Assembly: GCA_900548465.1 (NCBI GenBank)
Contig: URKY01000028.1
Location: forward strand, 1-33,272
Origin: an uncultured Eubacterium sp.
GTDB taxonomy: Bacteria > Bacillota > Clostridia > Lachnospirales > Lachnospiraceae
Direction of reading: 5' to 3'
Length of the DNA stretch: 33,272 bases
The translations under genes and the position numbers were made by a program. The notes under the pieces are model-generated. The model was not told the origin of the DNA. It was given only the letters and a program-made list of their open reading frames with translations, and ran no database searches. This document shows, piece after piece, positions 23,249 through 32,867 of the stretch; the stretch's first letter is position 1; each line of letters starts with the position of its first letter.

Positions 23249-23975
23249 AAAATATATACAAATTAAAAAAATAATGCGGGAACAATATAAAAAAATGGAG
23301 GATAATGCTAATAAAAAAAAGAAACTTGATGAAAAGCAAAAAAATATAGATTTAATAGTAAACAGTAAGTTGAAAAATAAACTGAGTATAGAAATAATAA
23401 AGTTAGATAAGAAATATAAAATTTGGCTTATTTTATTATTAATTTATGGAATAGGATTAACAATAACAGAAATTAAAAAAAACAGGGAATTAAAAAGAGA
23501 TATTTATGAAGTATTTCTGAAAATAACTGATAAATTATCTATGTTTATAAGTTTTATAAAGAAAACAATAAACTTAGTTAAAACAGTAGCTAAATCAATA
23601 GATAATGAAGTTGTATCAGAGGTAATTTATTGGGTTATTTTGTTAGTGATAGTAATTGCTTGTAGTGTAGTTTTGAGGATAATAGTTAATTATTGTATGA
23701 AGGTAATTAGAAATTACATTAAACCCAAATTATGCGATAGATATAGTGCAATAATGTTTTTAATAACTATTACAGTATTTGTTAATTTCAGCAGACAAAT
23801 AAAAAGGTTAATAAATGTTAATCTGATATTAACAGAAGGTATCATAATGAGTGCATATGGGGGAATTAGACTTTTTTTTACGTCAAAAGATACAAGAAGG
23901 AGAAATACATTATTGATATATATAATAGGAGTGATTGGTGTAATAAGTTTGATTTGCATATTGATAAAATATTAG
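22968..23975 (+). CDS. Coiled-coil membrane protein (DUF6040-like) overlapping the relaxase 3' end
   Basis: A 335-residue protein that starts 281 bp inside the relaxase gene in another frame. Residues ~1-140 are a long coiled coil (LAEELTAELQQMETTILTQKAKIQKQ and onward). Hydrophobic segments follow around 148-165 (IWLILLLIYGIGLTI), 217-240 (VIYWVILLVIVIACSVVLRIIV), 262-275, 285-300 and 315-333. An AAGGAG lies 13 nt before the ATG. Proteins of this plan are often found after MobA/MobL relaxases in Firmicute elements, and I think this matches DUF6040, without a search. It may tie the relaxosome to the membrane or to a coupling protein; that is inference. Confidence 0.75.
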   Translation: MTESEKLKMNELADLAEELTAELQQMETTILTQKAKIQKQSSDNLKLQQTLQKASLQIQNQAEKIKSLNEKIESLSESDLQLKKAEEMMKEADRKYIQIKKIMREQYKKMEDNANKKKKLDEKQKNIDLIVNSKLKNKLSIEIIKLDKKYKIWLILLLIYGIGLTITEIKKNRELKRDIYEVFLKITDKLSMFISFIKKTINLVKTVAKSIDNEVVSEVIYWVILLVIVIACSVVLRIIVNYCMKVIRNYIKPKLCDRYSAIMFLITITVFVNFSRQIKRLINVNLILTEGIIMSAYGGIRLFFTSKDTRRRNTLLIYIIGVIGVISLICILIKY

Positions 23976-24129
23976 CAATAATAAAAACGATTCAATACCA
24001 TAATCCGTTGGAAAAATCAAGTCTTTATTGACGATATAATACATGATACAATCCCTTCAATGTCGAATTATTTATATATTCGCACATTTTAACTACTAGA
24101 TGAAGATTACAGAAATGGAGGGAAAAGTA

Positions 24130-25500
24130 TTGAAGAAGGTAGTAAAAAGATTTATGGTATTTGTATTAGTGATAACATTAGCTACATGCAATACAGGGAC
24201 TGGCTTTTTATTAGTAAAAGCAGAAGAAAAATTAGAAACAAAAGAAAAAACAGAATTAGGAAGCAATGTTAATAATGAGGGATATTGCAAGCCGGAAGTG
24301 GTAGAGGAAATTGTATCAGACAGAACAACAGACTCCACCACTTTTTTGTTGTCTAATGGGATGAAACAGACAACTTATTATTCAGATAACATTTATTTTG
24401 AAAATGAAAAAGGTCAGTTATCTGAGTATGATAATGAATTCGTAAAACTCGATAAAAGTGATAAAAAACAGGTTACAGATTCAGTGGAAGTAAAAGGAAC
24501 AGAAAAGGAAAAATACAGTTATGTAAATAAGGAAGGTGATTCTAAACAGTTTTTACCAAGCAGATTGTCAGAGAAAACACCAATAGTAATGGCAAAAGAG
24601 AACTGCATAGTATCTTTTTCACCTGCAGACGTGGAAGATGAAGATTCAGAAGAAAACATTTTGTCATCAGAAACTGAAAAAGTAAAATTGGATTCAAAGA
24701 GTGTGACAAGTGTATATGACGGAAGTAGGGAAGAAAAGAAAGTAATTGCCGGATACGAAGGGGAAAATAAAGCAACAGAACTGTCATATGAGTCATTGGA
24801 GCATGGATTAAAGGAAAACATTATTCTAAAAAATAAACCAAAGAGCAACGTTGTTTCATTTAACATGACATTACAGGGATGTTACGCAAAAGTGGATGAA
24901 ACAGGTGGTGGAATAACACTGTATTCTGAGGATGATGACATTGTGGGTGAGATGGAAGCACCGTTTATGGACGATGCCACTGAAAATAATTATTCAGAGG
25001 AAATACATTATGAATTAACAGAAATAAATGAAAAAGAAGATGATGTGCGCAGATACATTTTAAAACTGGTGATTGATGAAAAGTATCTGGAGAATGCAAC
25101 ATATCCGGTAGCAATTGATCCAACTGTTACATGGAATGGAACAACTGATCTTCCGGAGACATATGTGCTTAACAGCACTAAAGTTACAAACTATTTTAGT
25201 AGCGGAGTAAAGACTTTTTCCGTGGGAAAGGGAAGTCAGGGTGTGTTCAGAACATACTTCAGAGCAAAGTCACTTGCAAAAACGGTAAAGGATAAATACA
25301 TAGACAGGGCAACACTTACGGTGTATGAAAACGGTTCAGGCGTAAATGGTTCAACAATATATGTAAAGCCAGCAGCTGCAAGTTTTAAATGTGGAACAGT
25401 CACATGGAAAAATCAGCCCGGAGGAACAAGTGCAAATCTGGCATCATTTAAGTCAAAGGGCTCAGCAGATGCAAAACATGAAATTAATCTAAAGACATAG
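24130..25500 (+). CDS. Rhs protein N-terminal piece: signal peptide and start of DNRLRE-like domain
   Basis: 456 residues. The TTG start is supported by GGAGGG 6 nt upstream; the ATG at 24100 has no ribosome binding site. Residues 1-31 (KKVVKRFMVFVLVITLATC...LLVKA) form a signal peptide. Then comes a Glu/Lys/Ser-rich extracellular region of ~290 residues with few Cys, followed by YPVAIDPTVTWNG (about residue 325) that opens a DNRLRE-type beta domain: FRTYFRAKSLAK, DRATLTVYENGSG and CGTVTWKNQP. The domain is cut by TAG at LKT* and continues in frame as AQNVAKGSGDGNKCYGLLFKA. In comparable domains a Trp is usual at this place, so TGG to TAG is likely. If this piece alone is made it would be a secreted fragment without toxin. 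Confidence 0.8.
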   Translation: MKKVVKRFMVFVLVITLATCNTGTGFLLVKAEEKLETKEKTELGSNVNNEGYCKPEVVEEIVSDRTTDSTTFLLSNGMKQTTYYSDNIYFENEKGQLSEYDNEFVKLDKSDKKQVTDSVEVKGTEKEKYSYVNKEGDSKQFLPSRLSEKTPIVMAKENCIVSFSPADVEDEDSEENILSSETEKVKLDSKSVTSVYDGSREEKKVIAGYEGENKATELSYESLEHGLKENIILKNKPKSNVVSFNMTLQGCYAKVDETGGGITLYSEDDDIVGEMEAPFMDDATENNYSEEIHYELTEINEKEDDVRRYILKLVIDEKYLENATYPVAIDPTVTWNGTTDLPETYVLNSTKVTNYFSSGVKTFSVGKGSQGVFRTYFRAKSLAKTVKDKYIDRATLTVYENGSGVNGSTIYVKPAAASFKCGTVTWKNQPGGTSANLASFKSKGSADAKHEINLKT

Positions 25501-25509
25501 GCACAAAAT

Positions 25510-28500
25510 GTGGCAAAGGGATCAGGTGATGGAAACAAGTGTTACGGACTGCTGTTTAAGGCAGGAAGCGAATCATCTTCTTCATATGTAAGATTCTACG
25601 GAGCAAGAGCATCCAGTCATGTACCAAAATTAAAAGTAGTATACTATGATGCTCCTACAACAGCATCAGCGGTAACAGCCAAGTGTAGTAGTGATGCAAA
25701 CAGAAGTTATCTAAAATCAGGTGAAAGTTTAAAAGTAAGTTGGGCGGGAATTTCTGCACATGCTCTTTCATACGTACAGTATCGAATTACAGATGCAAGT
25801 GGAAATGCATTGAATGGATACGGATATTCAGCGTCTACAAAGATAGGAACCACTGCATCAGGAAATAGCACTATCAATGTAAGCGGGTTAGGCAATGGAA
25901 CTTATAAGGTTTATGTAAGAGGAGTAGATAAAGGTGGAATCGTTGGTACAGGCAAAGGAGCAACATTCTATATTGACAAAACAAAACCTGTTATAAAAAG
26001 TGCAGTACTGGACACAGATACAACATCAAACCAATACAGTGAAGAACTGCCGGAATTAGATTGGTGTATAAATGATAGCAACTTTAGTTGTATTCAGGTA
26101 AGTATAAACAATGGTGCATATAAGAATTTAAGTTATGAGAATGAAGATTGTGAAGTAATAACAGGGCTTATATCAGGGCAGGCGAATACAATTAAAGTAA
26201 GAGCAGTGGATAAGGCCATAAATATAAGTGACGTAAAGACTTTAACTTATTATTATGATAAGGACAATCCCAACATTACTGCATCAATCAGTCCTAATAC
26301 TACTGCAGAAAAAATGGATAATTCCAAAAATAATCCAGTATTAAAATATACATTCAGTGATAAAACGTTAAGTTCATATGAAATAACATTAAACGATGAA
26401 AAGATAAATGTGAGCAGCTCATCGGGGGAAGCAGAACTTAAAAATGTAAAAGAAGGAGAAAATAATATTGTTATTACTGTTATGGATAAAGCAGACAATG
26501 AATCAGAGCAGGAATTAACATATTATAGAGACACTGCCGTACCAGAAGCAGGGTCTGTTAAAGTTACTCCAAAAACAGGATTTTTCAGTACAAGCAATCA
26601 GATTCCGGTTGTGAAATGGAATGGATTTTGTGATGATAACCTATCAGAGATTCAAATAAAGATAAATGATGGAGAGTATAAAACACTAGGATTAAACGCA
26701 GATGGGGAAGGACAGCTTCCTAGCACTGATTTTTCAAAGGATGGAAAGTACACATTAACTGTAAGAGGAATTGATAAAGCAGGTAATACCTCAGAAGAAA
26801 TAAGTAGTAATTATTATTATGAGACAGCGGACTATGAACTTGATGATTATACCCCGGTAAATGTTTATGCGACTGAGCAGATCGGAGGGAATACAATTCT
26901 TAGATTTTCTACAAAGAATGGTAAATTTAGGGATGACGTTAAATATCAGGTATATAGGTCAACAACACCAAATGTTGTAATTAATGAAAAAACTTTTGTG
27001 AAGTCTTATGCATCCAAGGGCTCCATTAAAGTATCAGGCGATGAGGGGATTACATACTATTATAAGTTAAGAACGGTAAAGACAACAAATGAGGGTACTC
27101 TATATAGTGATTATTCAGAGGAAATAAGTTCTACTACATTAAACACTAATATTATTGAAAGCAGAATGGGTCAAAACAGCATGTATACCTACGCATCTGT
27201 AAGTACACCAAATGGAGCAGGTGCTGTAGAGTTATCAAAAGGAAATTTCTTGTATAGTCAGGAGGATATTTCTCTTCCGGCACCACAGATTCCTGTAAAT
27301 GTAGTTCGTGTTTACAATTCTAAAGATGAATCTAAATCTTTAATGGGATATGGTTGGAGTCAGTCTTATGATATGTATGTATCTGAAAAAGGAAATACAG
27401 CATATTTTATCGATGGAACAAAAGCCGTCTATACATTTATCAAGTCAGGTGATAAGTTTGATTGTAATGAAACACCAGATATGTCATTGGAAATTGATGA
27501 TGATATTTTAAAAAGAACAATTACAAAAGTAACAACAGACCAATTTGGGAAAGAAAGTACTAAAACTACAGATTTGGAAATAGATACACATTATAAAGTA
27601 ACAACAAAAAATGGTAAAACATATCGCTTTGATGATTGTGGAAAACTTTTATTAATAGAAGAAACAAATGGAACTTTTGTATATATTTCATATGACAATA
27701 AAAATGGAAATATAAAGAGTGTAGAAACGAGCAAAGGACAGGTTGCACAGTATGCGTACAATACTGAAGGTTTCATCAGTAAAATAACAGCAGCACAGGG
27801 AACAAAATCAGAGTATAGCTATAGTTATGAATATAAAGATGGTTATATGACAAAAGCGGTGTTTAATGGAACTGGCAGTGATAAGATAGAATATAAATAT
27901 TTATATGAAGATGGAAAGCTTATTGCAATTACCGATGCTGAAGGAAACCAGTATAAAGTATCGTATGATGGTCAGATCATTACAAAATTTACGTATCCAA
28001 ATAGAGAGTCTGAAAAGTTTGAGTTTACTGAAAATCAAAAAGTAACACAACCAAAAACTAAAGTGAAGTGTTGTAACAGTAATGGTATTAGGTTAAGTGA
28101 AGAAGAATATTATTTTAGTTTAGATGGTCTTATTACCGAAAAAACAGATGCAGCAGGAAATAAAGAAACATATACTTATGACAAGAAGAATAAAACATTG
28201 ATAACTGATACAACAGACAGTATGAAGTATTATGCTTTAGAAGGAGATGTTGTTGTACAAAGAACAGTTACAAATAGAGAAAATGCAGAATATGATACTT
28301 ATGGTAATGTGACAAAAAGCACTGATGCAGATGGTTCTATAACAGTGTACACATATGACTATAAAAATAAAATAGCAAATGTTGTTAGAAATCAGCCAGT
28401 TACAATGAAAACAACTGATGCAAATGGTAATGTTACAGTAGATGAATCCTATGAATATGACAAACTAGGAAATGTTGTAAAAGAAATTGATTATATAACA

Positions 28501-29322
28501 AATGTAGTTACAATAAATACCTATGGAGAAGACGGTCAAATAACTGCTAGTCAGGAGCTGTTAGGAAAAGATGCAGAGGCAAAGAATTTTGAACAGACAG
28601 CATTAACATCATATGATGAAAACACTACATATACCATAGATGGAGATGAATCGACAGAAGATTCTATAGAAGGAACAGTAGAAGAAAAAACGATATATTT
28701 TTATAATGAAATTGGAAATGTTACTTTAGAGGTTACAAGTGCGACAGAAGTAAAAGAAGGGTTGTTAAAAAGTTTTTCAAAGAAAGGTATAACAGTTGAT
28801 GAAATAAAAGGACTTGTAAAAGGTACTGATATTATTGCTACACTGTACAAGTATGATGACTTTCTTAGAACGATTCAAATAACTGAAATATCAAAAAAAG
28901 GGACAAAAACAACAGAGAATAAATATAACAAAAATGGCAGCGTTCTAGAAGAAAAAGATGAAAAAGGAAGAATAACAAAGTATAGTTATGACTCTATGAA
29001 CAGGTCGGTAAAGGCTGAATTAATTGTTGGGAAAGAGTCGAAGGCAACAAACACATCATATTCATATGGAAGTATAAACAGAAACAATGGATATGTAATT
29101 GAAGTACTAGATAATCTCAATGTAGTAACTGTTACAAATAAAAATGGAGAAGTAATAGGAAAAACGTATACAGATGTTCTCGGAAGAACTGTAAGAGAGA
29201 TGAGTAATGGTCTTTATATAGACTATACTTATGATAAAAATGGCAGAGTTTATACAACTTATACAGGCGGAACAGATGAATCAAATCCGAATTTGGTTGT
29301 TGAGGGTAAGTTATCAGTTTAG
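25510..29322 (+). CDS. Rhs protein middle piece: Ig-like modules, RHS N-terminal region and YD repeats
   Basis: 1,270 residues if started at the GTG at 25510, but there is no good ribosome binding site, so it is most likely the continuation of the preceding piece. Residues ~1-45 finish the DNRLRE domain. Three Ig-like modules end in YID/YYYD/YYRD followed by Lys/Asn/Ala-Pro and a new strand (about 150-460); an Fn3-like segment follows (about 445-560). RHS entry region PNGAGAVELSKGNFLYSQED and GYGWSQSYDMYV (about 570-640) matches the DUF6531-like start of Rhs cages. From ~740 on there are YD repeats such as YDEYGNxTK-type units (YDTYGNVTKSTDADGS, YEYDKLGNVVKEID, YSYDSMNRSVKA). It stops with TAG inside a YD unit: LSV*TYDESGNL. 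Confidence 0.8.
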   Translation: MAKGSGDGNKCYGLLFKAGSESSSSYVRFYGARASSHVPKLKVVYYDAPTTASAVTAKCSSDANRSYLKSGESLKVSWAGISAHALSYVQYRITDASGNALNGYGYSASTKIGTTASGNSTINVSGLGNGTYKVYVRGVDKGGIVGTGKGATFYIDKTKPVIKSAVLDTDTTSNQYSEELPELDWCINDSNFSCIQVSINNGAYKNLSYENEDCEVITGLISGQANTIKVRAVDKAINISDVKTLTYYYDKDNPNITASISPNTTAEKMDNSKNNPVLKYTFSDKTLSSYEITLNDEKINVSSSSGEAELKNVKEGENNIVITVMDKADNESEQELTYYRDTAVPEAGSVKVTPKTGFFSTSNQIPVVKWNGFCDDNLSEIQIKINDGEYKTLGLNADGEGQLPSTDFSKDGKYTLTVRGIDKAGNTSEEISSNYYYETADYELDDYTPVNVYATEQIGGNTILRFSTKNGKFRDDVKYQVYRSTTPNVVINEKTFVKSYASKGSIKVSGDEGITYYYKLRTVKTTNEGTLYSDYSEEISSTTLNTNIIESRMGQNSMYTYASVSTPNGAGAVELSKGNFLYSQEDISLPAPQIPVNVVRVYNSKDESKSLMGYGWSQSYDMYVSEKGNTAYFIDGTKAVYTFIKSGDKFDCNETPDMSLEIDDDILKRTITKVTTDQFGKESTKTTDLEIDTHYKVTTKNGKTYRFDDCGKLLLIEETNGTFVYISYDNKNGNIKSVETSKGQVAQYAYNTEGFISKITAAQGTKSEYSYSYEYKDGYMTKAVFNGTGSDKIEYKYLYEDGKLIAITDAEGNQYKVSYDGQIITKFTYPNRESEKFEFTENQKVTQPKTKVKCCNSNGIRLSEEEYYFSLDGLITEKTDAAGNKETYTYDKKNKTLITDTTDSMKYYALEGDVVVQRTVTNRENAEYDTYGNVTKSTDADGSITVYTYDYKNKIANVVRNQPVTMKTTDANGNVTVDESYEYDKLGNVVKEIDYITNVVTINTYGEDGQITASQELLGKDAEAKNFEQTALTSYDENTTYTIDGDESTEDSIEGTVEEKTIYFYNEIGNVTLEVTSATEVKEGLLKSFSKKGITVDEIKGLVKGTDIIATLYKYDDFLRTIQITEISKKGTKTTENKYNKNGSVLEEKDEKGRITKYSYDSMNRSVKAELIVGKESKATNTSYSYGSINRNNGYVIEVLDNLNVVTVTNKNGEVIGKTYTDVLGRTVREMSNGLYIDYTYDKNGRVYTTYTGGTDESNPNLVVEGKLSV

Positions 29323-29382
29323 ACATATGATGAGAGTGGTAATCTTGCAGCTACAATTATAAATCCTGAAATCAATGGTTCG

Positions 29383-31455
29383 TTGTTTAAGATAGGTAAA
29401 GATTCTATTGTTACAAAAAACAGTTATGATAAATCTGGAAATTTAACATCAACAACAGATGCAAATGGAAATACTATATCTTATGAATATGATGAGCAGG
29501 GACGAATTCTTAAAGTAATCGAAGATGGAAGTGTCAAGGCAACGTACAGTTATGATAATCTGCAGAAAGACAATGATGGAACTTATGAATCTGTTGTGGA
29601 AACAGTAACTTATGCAAATGGAGGAGTAGCAAAAACTATAACTAATGGTTCGGATCAGATAATATCTGTAAAAGATGAGACAGTTAGTGGTAATATTGAA
29701 ACAACTTATGAGTATGATAACAACGGACAGGTTATTTGTGAAAAATATTCAGATGGCTCTGGCATAAAGTATGACTATGACGTAGACGGATATCAGATAA
29801 GAAAATCTACTTATGATGCGATAGACAGTAAAAATGCTGCAAAGGTTACTGAGTATACATATGATACAGAAGGAAATATATTAAAGGCCGTAGATAAAAA
29901 AATGGGAACACCATACAGATATACTTACTATGAGTATGATTCATATGGAAGAAATATATCTGTAGCAGAGGTAAATGCAAGTAGTGAACCAGAAGTAGAT
30001 ACAATAAATGCTGCAAAACTAAAATATGTATATAATGTGGATGATAATATTGAAAAAATCTACTATCCAAACAATAAGTCAGATAAACTTAAAGGTATTC
30101 AGTTTGTCTACAATAAAGATAAATGGATAACAGAGATTGACGGACTCTTTTCAAATGATGAAACAGTTGTAATCCGCCAGTACGTTTATCATAATGATGG
30201 TAAGGTAAAGGCAATTAAAGATTATGAGAATTTCTTAAAAAAGGGTTCAGACTTTATTGAGAGAAATTATACTTATGATGTGTTTGACAGAGTAACAACT
30301 ATGAAGTATTTTAATAGTACGGATGTAGATACAATCCTTGAGCAGTATGATTATCAGTATGATAAAAATTCTAACATTACATATGAGCATGAAGTATTTA
30401 ATTATGAAAATAATGTAAAAGATGAGGAGATTCGTTATACATATAACAGTTTAAATCAGCTTACGAAGTCTGAAAAAACAGATAATATTACATATAAAAC
30501 AACGACATCATCATATCAGTATGATAGTGTAGGGAACAGAACCTATGAAGGTGTATTCGAGTTTTATACAGTTGATGAAATGCAATCGGAGATAACAGGT
30601 AGCTACAAACATAGTAACTATAATGTACTAAATCAATTAAGATCTGCTACAAGAATAGAATCGGAAGATGGGAAAAATGTAAAAACATATAATTATTCTT
30701 ATAGATATGATGAAGAGGGAAATCAAGTAGAGGTGAATGATGGTAAGACAGGAACTACAACAACTTATGAATATGATGTTGAGAATCAGTTAATCTATGT
30801 GAGAATTGAAAAAAACGGAACCAAAGTTTCAGAAGAGCATAATGAATACAATGGTGCAGGGCAGCGTATTAAGAAGATTGATATAACAGTAACTGATAGT
30901 GGAAAAGAAGAAACAAAGACAACGTGTTATTACTATGAAGGTAGTTTGCTTCTTTATACAACGAATGAAAATGGTGTTAAGACAAGTCAGAACATTATTG
31001 GAAATCAGAATAATGCATTTGCAACGATTCGATATGATGGTGACAAACAGAGCGAATATTTCTATTCAAAGGATGTACAGGGAAGTGTTACAAATCTGAT
31101 AGATAATTCAGAAACGTGTTCAAAATCATATAATTATACAGATTTTGGCGAAACGGAAGAGAGATTTGAATCAGAAGTTGATAATGAAATTTGTTATACA
31201 GGCGGAGTGTATGATGAGTTGACAGGATTGTACTATTTAAATGCTAGGTATTATGATTCGGATGATGGAAATTTCTTGAGTCAGGATACGTATAGGGGAG
31301 GAAATCTTTATGGATATTGTGGAGGAAATCCTATATCATACATAGATCCAAGTGGACATAGTGCAGTTGTTGTTTCAGGTGGAGCCTACAAAAAAAGTAA
31401 AAAGGGGTATTATTATGAGTTTATTGAGACTGCGTTATGCCAATTAAAGAATTGA
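29383..31455 (+). CDS. Rhs protein C-terminal piece: YD repeats and Rhs-associated core
   Basis: 690 residues from a TTG, again without a convincing start; the frame is open back to the TAG at 29322 and the YD unit TYDESGNLAATI lies before 29383. YD units recur (YDKSGNLTSTTDANGN, YEYDEQGRILKVIEDG, YDSYGRNISVAEV). The Rhs-associated core is at about residues 565-665: KDVQGSVTNLID, YTDFGE, GGVYDELTGLYYLNARYYD, FLSQD and NPISYIDPSGH. The core closes the beta-cage that encapsulates the toxin; after PSGH the variable region starts. TGA at 31453 cuts the chain ~36 residues after PSGH. Confidence 0.85.
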   Translation: MFKIGKDSIVTKNSYDKSGNLTSTTDANGNTISYEYDEQGRILKVIEDGSVKATYSYDNLQKDNDGTYESVVETVTYANGGVAKTITNGSDQIISVKDETVSGNIETTYEYDNNGQVICEKYSDGSGIKYDYDVDGYQIRKSTYDAIDSKNAAKVTEYTYDTEGNILKAVDKKMGTPYRYTYYEYDSYGRNISVAEVNASSEPEVDTINAAKLKYVYNVDDNIEKIYYPNNKSDKLKGIQFVYNKDKWITEIDGLFSNDETVVIRQYVYHNDGKVKAIKDYENFLKKGSDFIERNYTYDVFDRVTTMKYFNSTDVDTILEQYDYQYDKNSNITYEHEVFNYENNVKDEEIRYTYNSLNQLTKSEKTDNITYKTTTSSYQYDSVGNRTYEGVFEFYTVDEMQSEITGSYKHSNYNVLNQLRSATRIESEDGKNVKTYNYSYRYDEEGNQVEVNDGKTGTTTTYEYDVENQLIYVRIEKNGTKVSEEHNEYNGAGQRIKKIDITVTDSGKEETKTTCYYYEGSLLLYTTNENGVKTSQNIIGNQNNAFATIRYDGDKQSEYFYSKDVQGSVTNLIDNSETCSKSYNYTDFGETEERFESEVDNEICYTGGVYDELTGLYYLNARYYDSDDGNFLSQDTYRGGNLYGYCGGNPISYIDPSGHSAVVVSGGAYKKSKKGYYYEFIETALCQLKN

Positions 31456-32073
31456 GGAAAAAGCAAAGGAAAAAAATACTGGTTTATAGCAAAAAGAGGT
31501 TGGAGCAAAAGTGATAAAAAAGCATTTAAAAAGCAAGCAAAAAAATGTGGAGCAGTTAAACCTATATATTTTAAATCTACAAAAAAACTTATAAGTAAAT
31601 TAAATTCAAAAAAATTTAAAAAGGATAAAATATCTGATTTTACTGTATTTGCACATGGATTTCCTGGGAAAATTACATTTGGATATAATTATACTGATGG
31701 TACAGATAACGATAAATTAACTATGAAATGTTCTCAAATTAAAAAAATAAGTAAAGATTCGTTTATTACTTATCCAACATCAATTTTTTATTCCTGTAGA
31801 ACAGCTGCAACAGATGATAATGGCAAGAATAATTTTGCAAAAAAATGGAATAAACGATTTGGAGGAGGGACTATTGCCTTTGAAGGAAGGACAGATTATA
31901 GTGAAATAAATTATTTACCAGGATATAGTTGGTGGGATATGCATTTATACGAACGTAAACATGGAGGAAAAAAATTTAGAACGCCAGCAAGACAATTGCC
32001 AACAGGTATAAATGAGAAAATTTATTCTAACATAAAAGGTGATTTTCCTAATAGTTCTTATTACTGTTGTTAA
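31456..32073 (+). CDS. Rhs C-terminal toxin-like tip with clan CD peptidase-like pattern
   Basis: About 205 codons in the Rhs frame after the TGA; an ATG at 31723 could start only the last 116 residues. The sequence is very Lys-rich at first (GKSKGKKYWFIAKRGWSKSDKKAFKKQ) and then folds-like: DFTVFAHGFPGKITFGY, a predicted helix, SIFYSCRTA, FAKKWNKRFGGGTIAFEGRTDY. A His-Gly after a hydrophobic strand and a Ser-Cys after another strand, 47 residues apart, is the arrangement of clan CD cysteine peptidases (caspase, CHAT, DUF4347-like). Position after the Rhs core makes it the effector domain. Peptidase activity is inference. Higher A content than the upstream Rhs shell fits a swapped-in tip. Confidence 0.6.
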   Translation, partial: GKSKGKKYWFIAKRGWSKSDKKAFKKQAKKCGAVKPIYFKSTKKLISKLNSKKFKKDKISDFTVFAHGFPGKITFGYNYTDGTDNDKLTMKCSQIKKISKDSFITYPTSIFYSCRTAATDDNGKNNFAKKWNKRFGGGTIAFEGRTDYSEINYLPGYSWWDMHLYERKHGGKKFRTPARQLPTGINEKIYSNIKGDFPNSSYYCC

Positions 32074-32142
32074 TAGTAAGGCCAATTGAAATGTAGTTTG
32101 CGAGCCAATTATGTTTTAATGAGTCTTGGAGAGGAGAGAAGA

Positions 32143-32844
32143 ATGCTAGATTTTTACATAGATATACATGGTGAAATTGTAATCACTTTATTTAGAATAT
32201 TGATTGGAATAATGCTACTTATTAGTGACAAAGTAATACCTAGAAAAATGAAACAATTTATTGTAACAACATATTATGGGGTATTATTTGGTGTGCTTTC
32301 AATTTATATATCAAATCTTAGAGTATACAGTATACTGATAGGTGCCATATTAGGATTGATTGTCAGTATGATGTTAACTATTTATAAGAGGACAGATCAT
32401 ATTACTAATTTAATAGTATTATTTATAACTTTTTATGAGATAACAGAGATAATAGTGTATTCTCTTAAATTTGATTTTTATAAATATGCTACTAATATTA
32501 GTGAAATATATGCAGATCACAGAACAATATACTTTAAATTAGTGGTAGCATTTTATATTACAATAATTAGTTATATTGTTATAGCTAGTAAAGATAAAAT
32601 AAGAAAATTTTTAGAGAGAGTCAAATTTTTCTGGTTAGGAGTATTTTTTATTGTAGGAGCAATTTTTGCTAATACAATACATCCATTAGATATTCCTGAT
32701 GAGTGGAAAGATTTATGTCTCATATTGTTTAATGTGAATTATAGTCGCTATGATTATTTAGTGCCTACATTTATTTTATTGGCAATAGTTTTAATAAGAA
32801 TATGCATTAATTTATTAAGAAAAATAAATAATAAGATTGATTAG
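32143..32844 (+). CDS. Multi-pass membrane protein, candidate immunity protein
   Basis: A 233-residue protein with six or seven hydrophobic segments (about 10-27, 36-53, 60-78, 85-108, 127-147, 160-177 and 208-225 of the chain). No family is recognised. The ATG at 32143 is preferred to one at 32086 because GGAGAGGAG lies just upstream. It starts 69 nt after the Rhs tip on the same strand, the standard position of the cognate immunity gene. An integral membrane immunity protein would fit a toxin acting at or entering through the membrane, but this link is from position only. Confidence 0.7.
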   Translation: MLDFYIDIHGEIVITLFRILIGIMLLISDKVIPRKMKQFIVTTYYGVLFGVLSIYISNLRVYSILIGAILGLIVSMMLTIYKRTDHITNLIVLFITFYEITEIIVYSLKFDFYKYATNISEIYADHRTIYFKLVVAFYITIISYIVIASKDKIRKFLERVKFFWLGVFFIVGAIFANTIHPLDIPDEWKDLCLILFNVNYSRYDYLVPTFILLAIVLIRICINLLRKINNKID

Positions 32845-32867
32845 GAAGTATAACCAATACTTTTGAG

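Larger units (their letters stand above)
24130..32073 (+). pseudogene. Rhs/YD-repeat (WapA-like) secreted polymorphic toxin, one frame with three internal stops
   Basis: From a TTG at 24130 to a TAA at 32071-32073 a single frame of about 2,650 codons is open except for TAG at 25498-25500, TAG at 29320-29322 and TGA at 31453-31455. No frameshift is seen, and the protein reads sensibly across each stop. Layout: signal peptide, DNRLRE-like domain, Ig/Fn3-like modules, RHS N-terminal region, YD repeats, Rhs core, variable tip. Each stop is explained by one transition (TGG or CAG to TAG; TGG or CGA to TGA). TAG ends several ordinary genes in this window, so no code change is implied. Either a recently silenced gene or one needing readthrough; the four pieces are listed separately. 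Confidence 0.75.

Noticed and set aside
18867..23975. Complete self-transmissible conjugative element
   Set aside because: No coupling protein, VirB4-like ATPase or other type IV secretion genes are seen; the content fits a mobilizable element relying on a helper.
24130..32073. Alternative genetic code or systematic TAG reassignment
   Set aside because: TAG is the normal stop of several genes here (LiaF-like, exonuclease, V-ATPase E, trmB), and the third Rhs stop is TGA.
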